DNA from: Salinibacter altiplanensis
Lineage (GTDB): Bacteria; Bacteroidota; Rhodothermia; Rhodothermales; Salinibacteraceae
Assembly: GCF_002894645.1 (NCBI RefSeq)
Contig: NZ_NCQY01000002.1
Location: 212,901 to 276,900, forward strand
DNA length: 64,000 nt
Direction of reading: 5' to 3'
The position numbers and the translations under genes were made by a program. Under the pieces are notes generated by a model. The model ran no database searches, was not told the origin of the DNA, and saw only the letters and a list, made by a program, of their open reading frames with translations. Positions 63,520-64,000 of this stretch are shown in pieces (positions within the stretch are counted from its first letter, which is position 1; the number at the start of each line of letters is the position of its first letter).

Positions 63520-64000
63520 ATGGGTCGCTTCTCTCTTCCGGGGCGGGCACCAGTCCGTATGGTGTGCGGCCTTGCTCTTCTTCTCGTCGGTACCGGACTG
63601 ATGATGAGCTGCGGGCGAGGCTCATTTGTCGGGCGCCAGTACGACGACCTTACGGCCTACTACAATGCCTTTTACAACGCCAACCAAGCCTTTGAGAACG
63701 GGCTCGAATCGGTGAATGAGTCCGAGGAAGACATTGATCGGGCCCATTACCTCTCCGTATTCCCGGCGCCACAGGGCGACGCCGGCCAGTCGTCTTTCGA
63801 GAACGCAATTCAGAAGAGCGCGGACGTTCTGCGAGAGCATCCCAACTCGGAGTGGGTCGACGACGCGCTGCTCCTGATCGGGCGGGCTCGATATCACCAA
63901 CAGAACTACGTGGGGGCCGCCCAGAAATTTCGGGAGGTGACCGCCCTCGATGCCGAGCGGGAAGGCGAGGCCCGCTTCCGACTCACGCAGACACTGGTGG
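63520..64000 (+). CDS. TPR-containing lipoprotein, N-terminal part (partial; possibly SprE/PorW-like)
   Basis: The first 160 residues of a gene that continues beyond the window. A lipoprotein signal ends in a lipobox (TGLMMSCG), followed by FVGRQYDDLTAYYNAFYNAN and then tetratricopeptide-like helices (DDALLLIGRARYHQQNYVGA). The YYNAFYNAN segment resembles the start of SprE/PorW-like lipoproteins, which belong to the T9SS machinery, so this may be a T9SS component serving substrates such as the giant protease. That assignment is tentative. The start is the ATG at 63520. Confidence 0.6.
   Translation, partial: MGRFSLPGRAPVRMVCGLALLLVGTGLMMSCGRGSFVGRQYDDLTAYYNAFYNANQAFENGLESVNESEEDIDRAHYLSVFPAPQGDAGQSSFENAIQKSADVLREHPNSEWVDDALLLIGRARYHQQNYVGAAQKFREVTALDAEREGEARFRLTQTLV

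Overview
The window is about 64 kb of high-GC DNA, except for one AT-rich patch. Its proteins are very rich in Asp and Glu, which suggests a salt-in halophile. The gene content is typical of the Rhodothermota/Salinibacter branch near the Bacteroidota: a T9SS-type C-terminal sorting domain, a hybrid sensor kinase with a fused AraC output domain, a TRL-family lipoprotein, the 'Maf-annotated' lipoprotein family and YfhO. Salinibacter or a close relative is my best guess; this is inference from style, not from a marker gene. I recognised no rRNA, tRNA, CRISPR array or intact IS element.

Layout. 1-9.7 kb: the 3' end of rarA, a rhodanese, a TRAP transporter pair (DctQ/DctM), a barrel-like/membrane fusion protein, a hybrid histidine kinase and a small lipoprotein. 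10.1-24.9 kb is accessory: an AT-rich patch, three unrecognised genes (possibly a sigma-like/anti-sigma-like/membrane sensor module), a lipoprotein that looks like a free-standing subtilase propeptide, a 1937-residue secreted subtilase with a vWA domain and T9SS tail, and further surface proteins. 25.3-39.2 kb is a surface-glycan region: six sulfotransferase genes, a methyltransferase, a glycosyltransferase, a flippase and a YfhO-type membrane protein. A DHH/NrnA-type phosphatase, which may remove the sulfotransferase by-product pAp, follows directly. 40.7-44.5 kb: pdxA, an FtsE-type ATPase and two unknown genes. 45.3-47.3 kb: a second pair of propeptide-like gene and subtilase, this time without signal peptides. 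47.6-64 kb is mostly housekeeping: an HhH-GPD protein, hemB, cysS, a membrane protein with its winged-helix regulator, yidD, hisI, a decayed sodium:solute symporter, an exported methyltransferase-fold protein, an APC permease, TspO, an SDR/DUF2867 protein, a site-2 protease with CBS domains, pyruvate kinase and the start of a TPR lipoprotein.

The most interesting pattern is that two unrelated subtilases in one window are each preceded by a small gene that encodes little more than a homologue of that protease's own propeptide. One pair is exported (lipoprotein plus T9SS substrate) and the other appears cytoplasmic. I propose dedicated inhibitor or folding-partner genes made from the propeptides. 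Other notable items are the dense sulfotransferase cluster beside a pAp phosphatase, a symporter pseudogene whose frameshift is explained by a 16-bp tandem duplication, and a pair of near-identical 15-bp palindromes in front of the membrane-protein/regulator operon.
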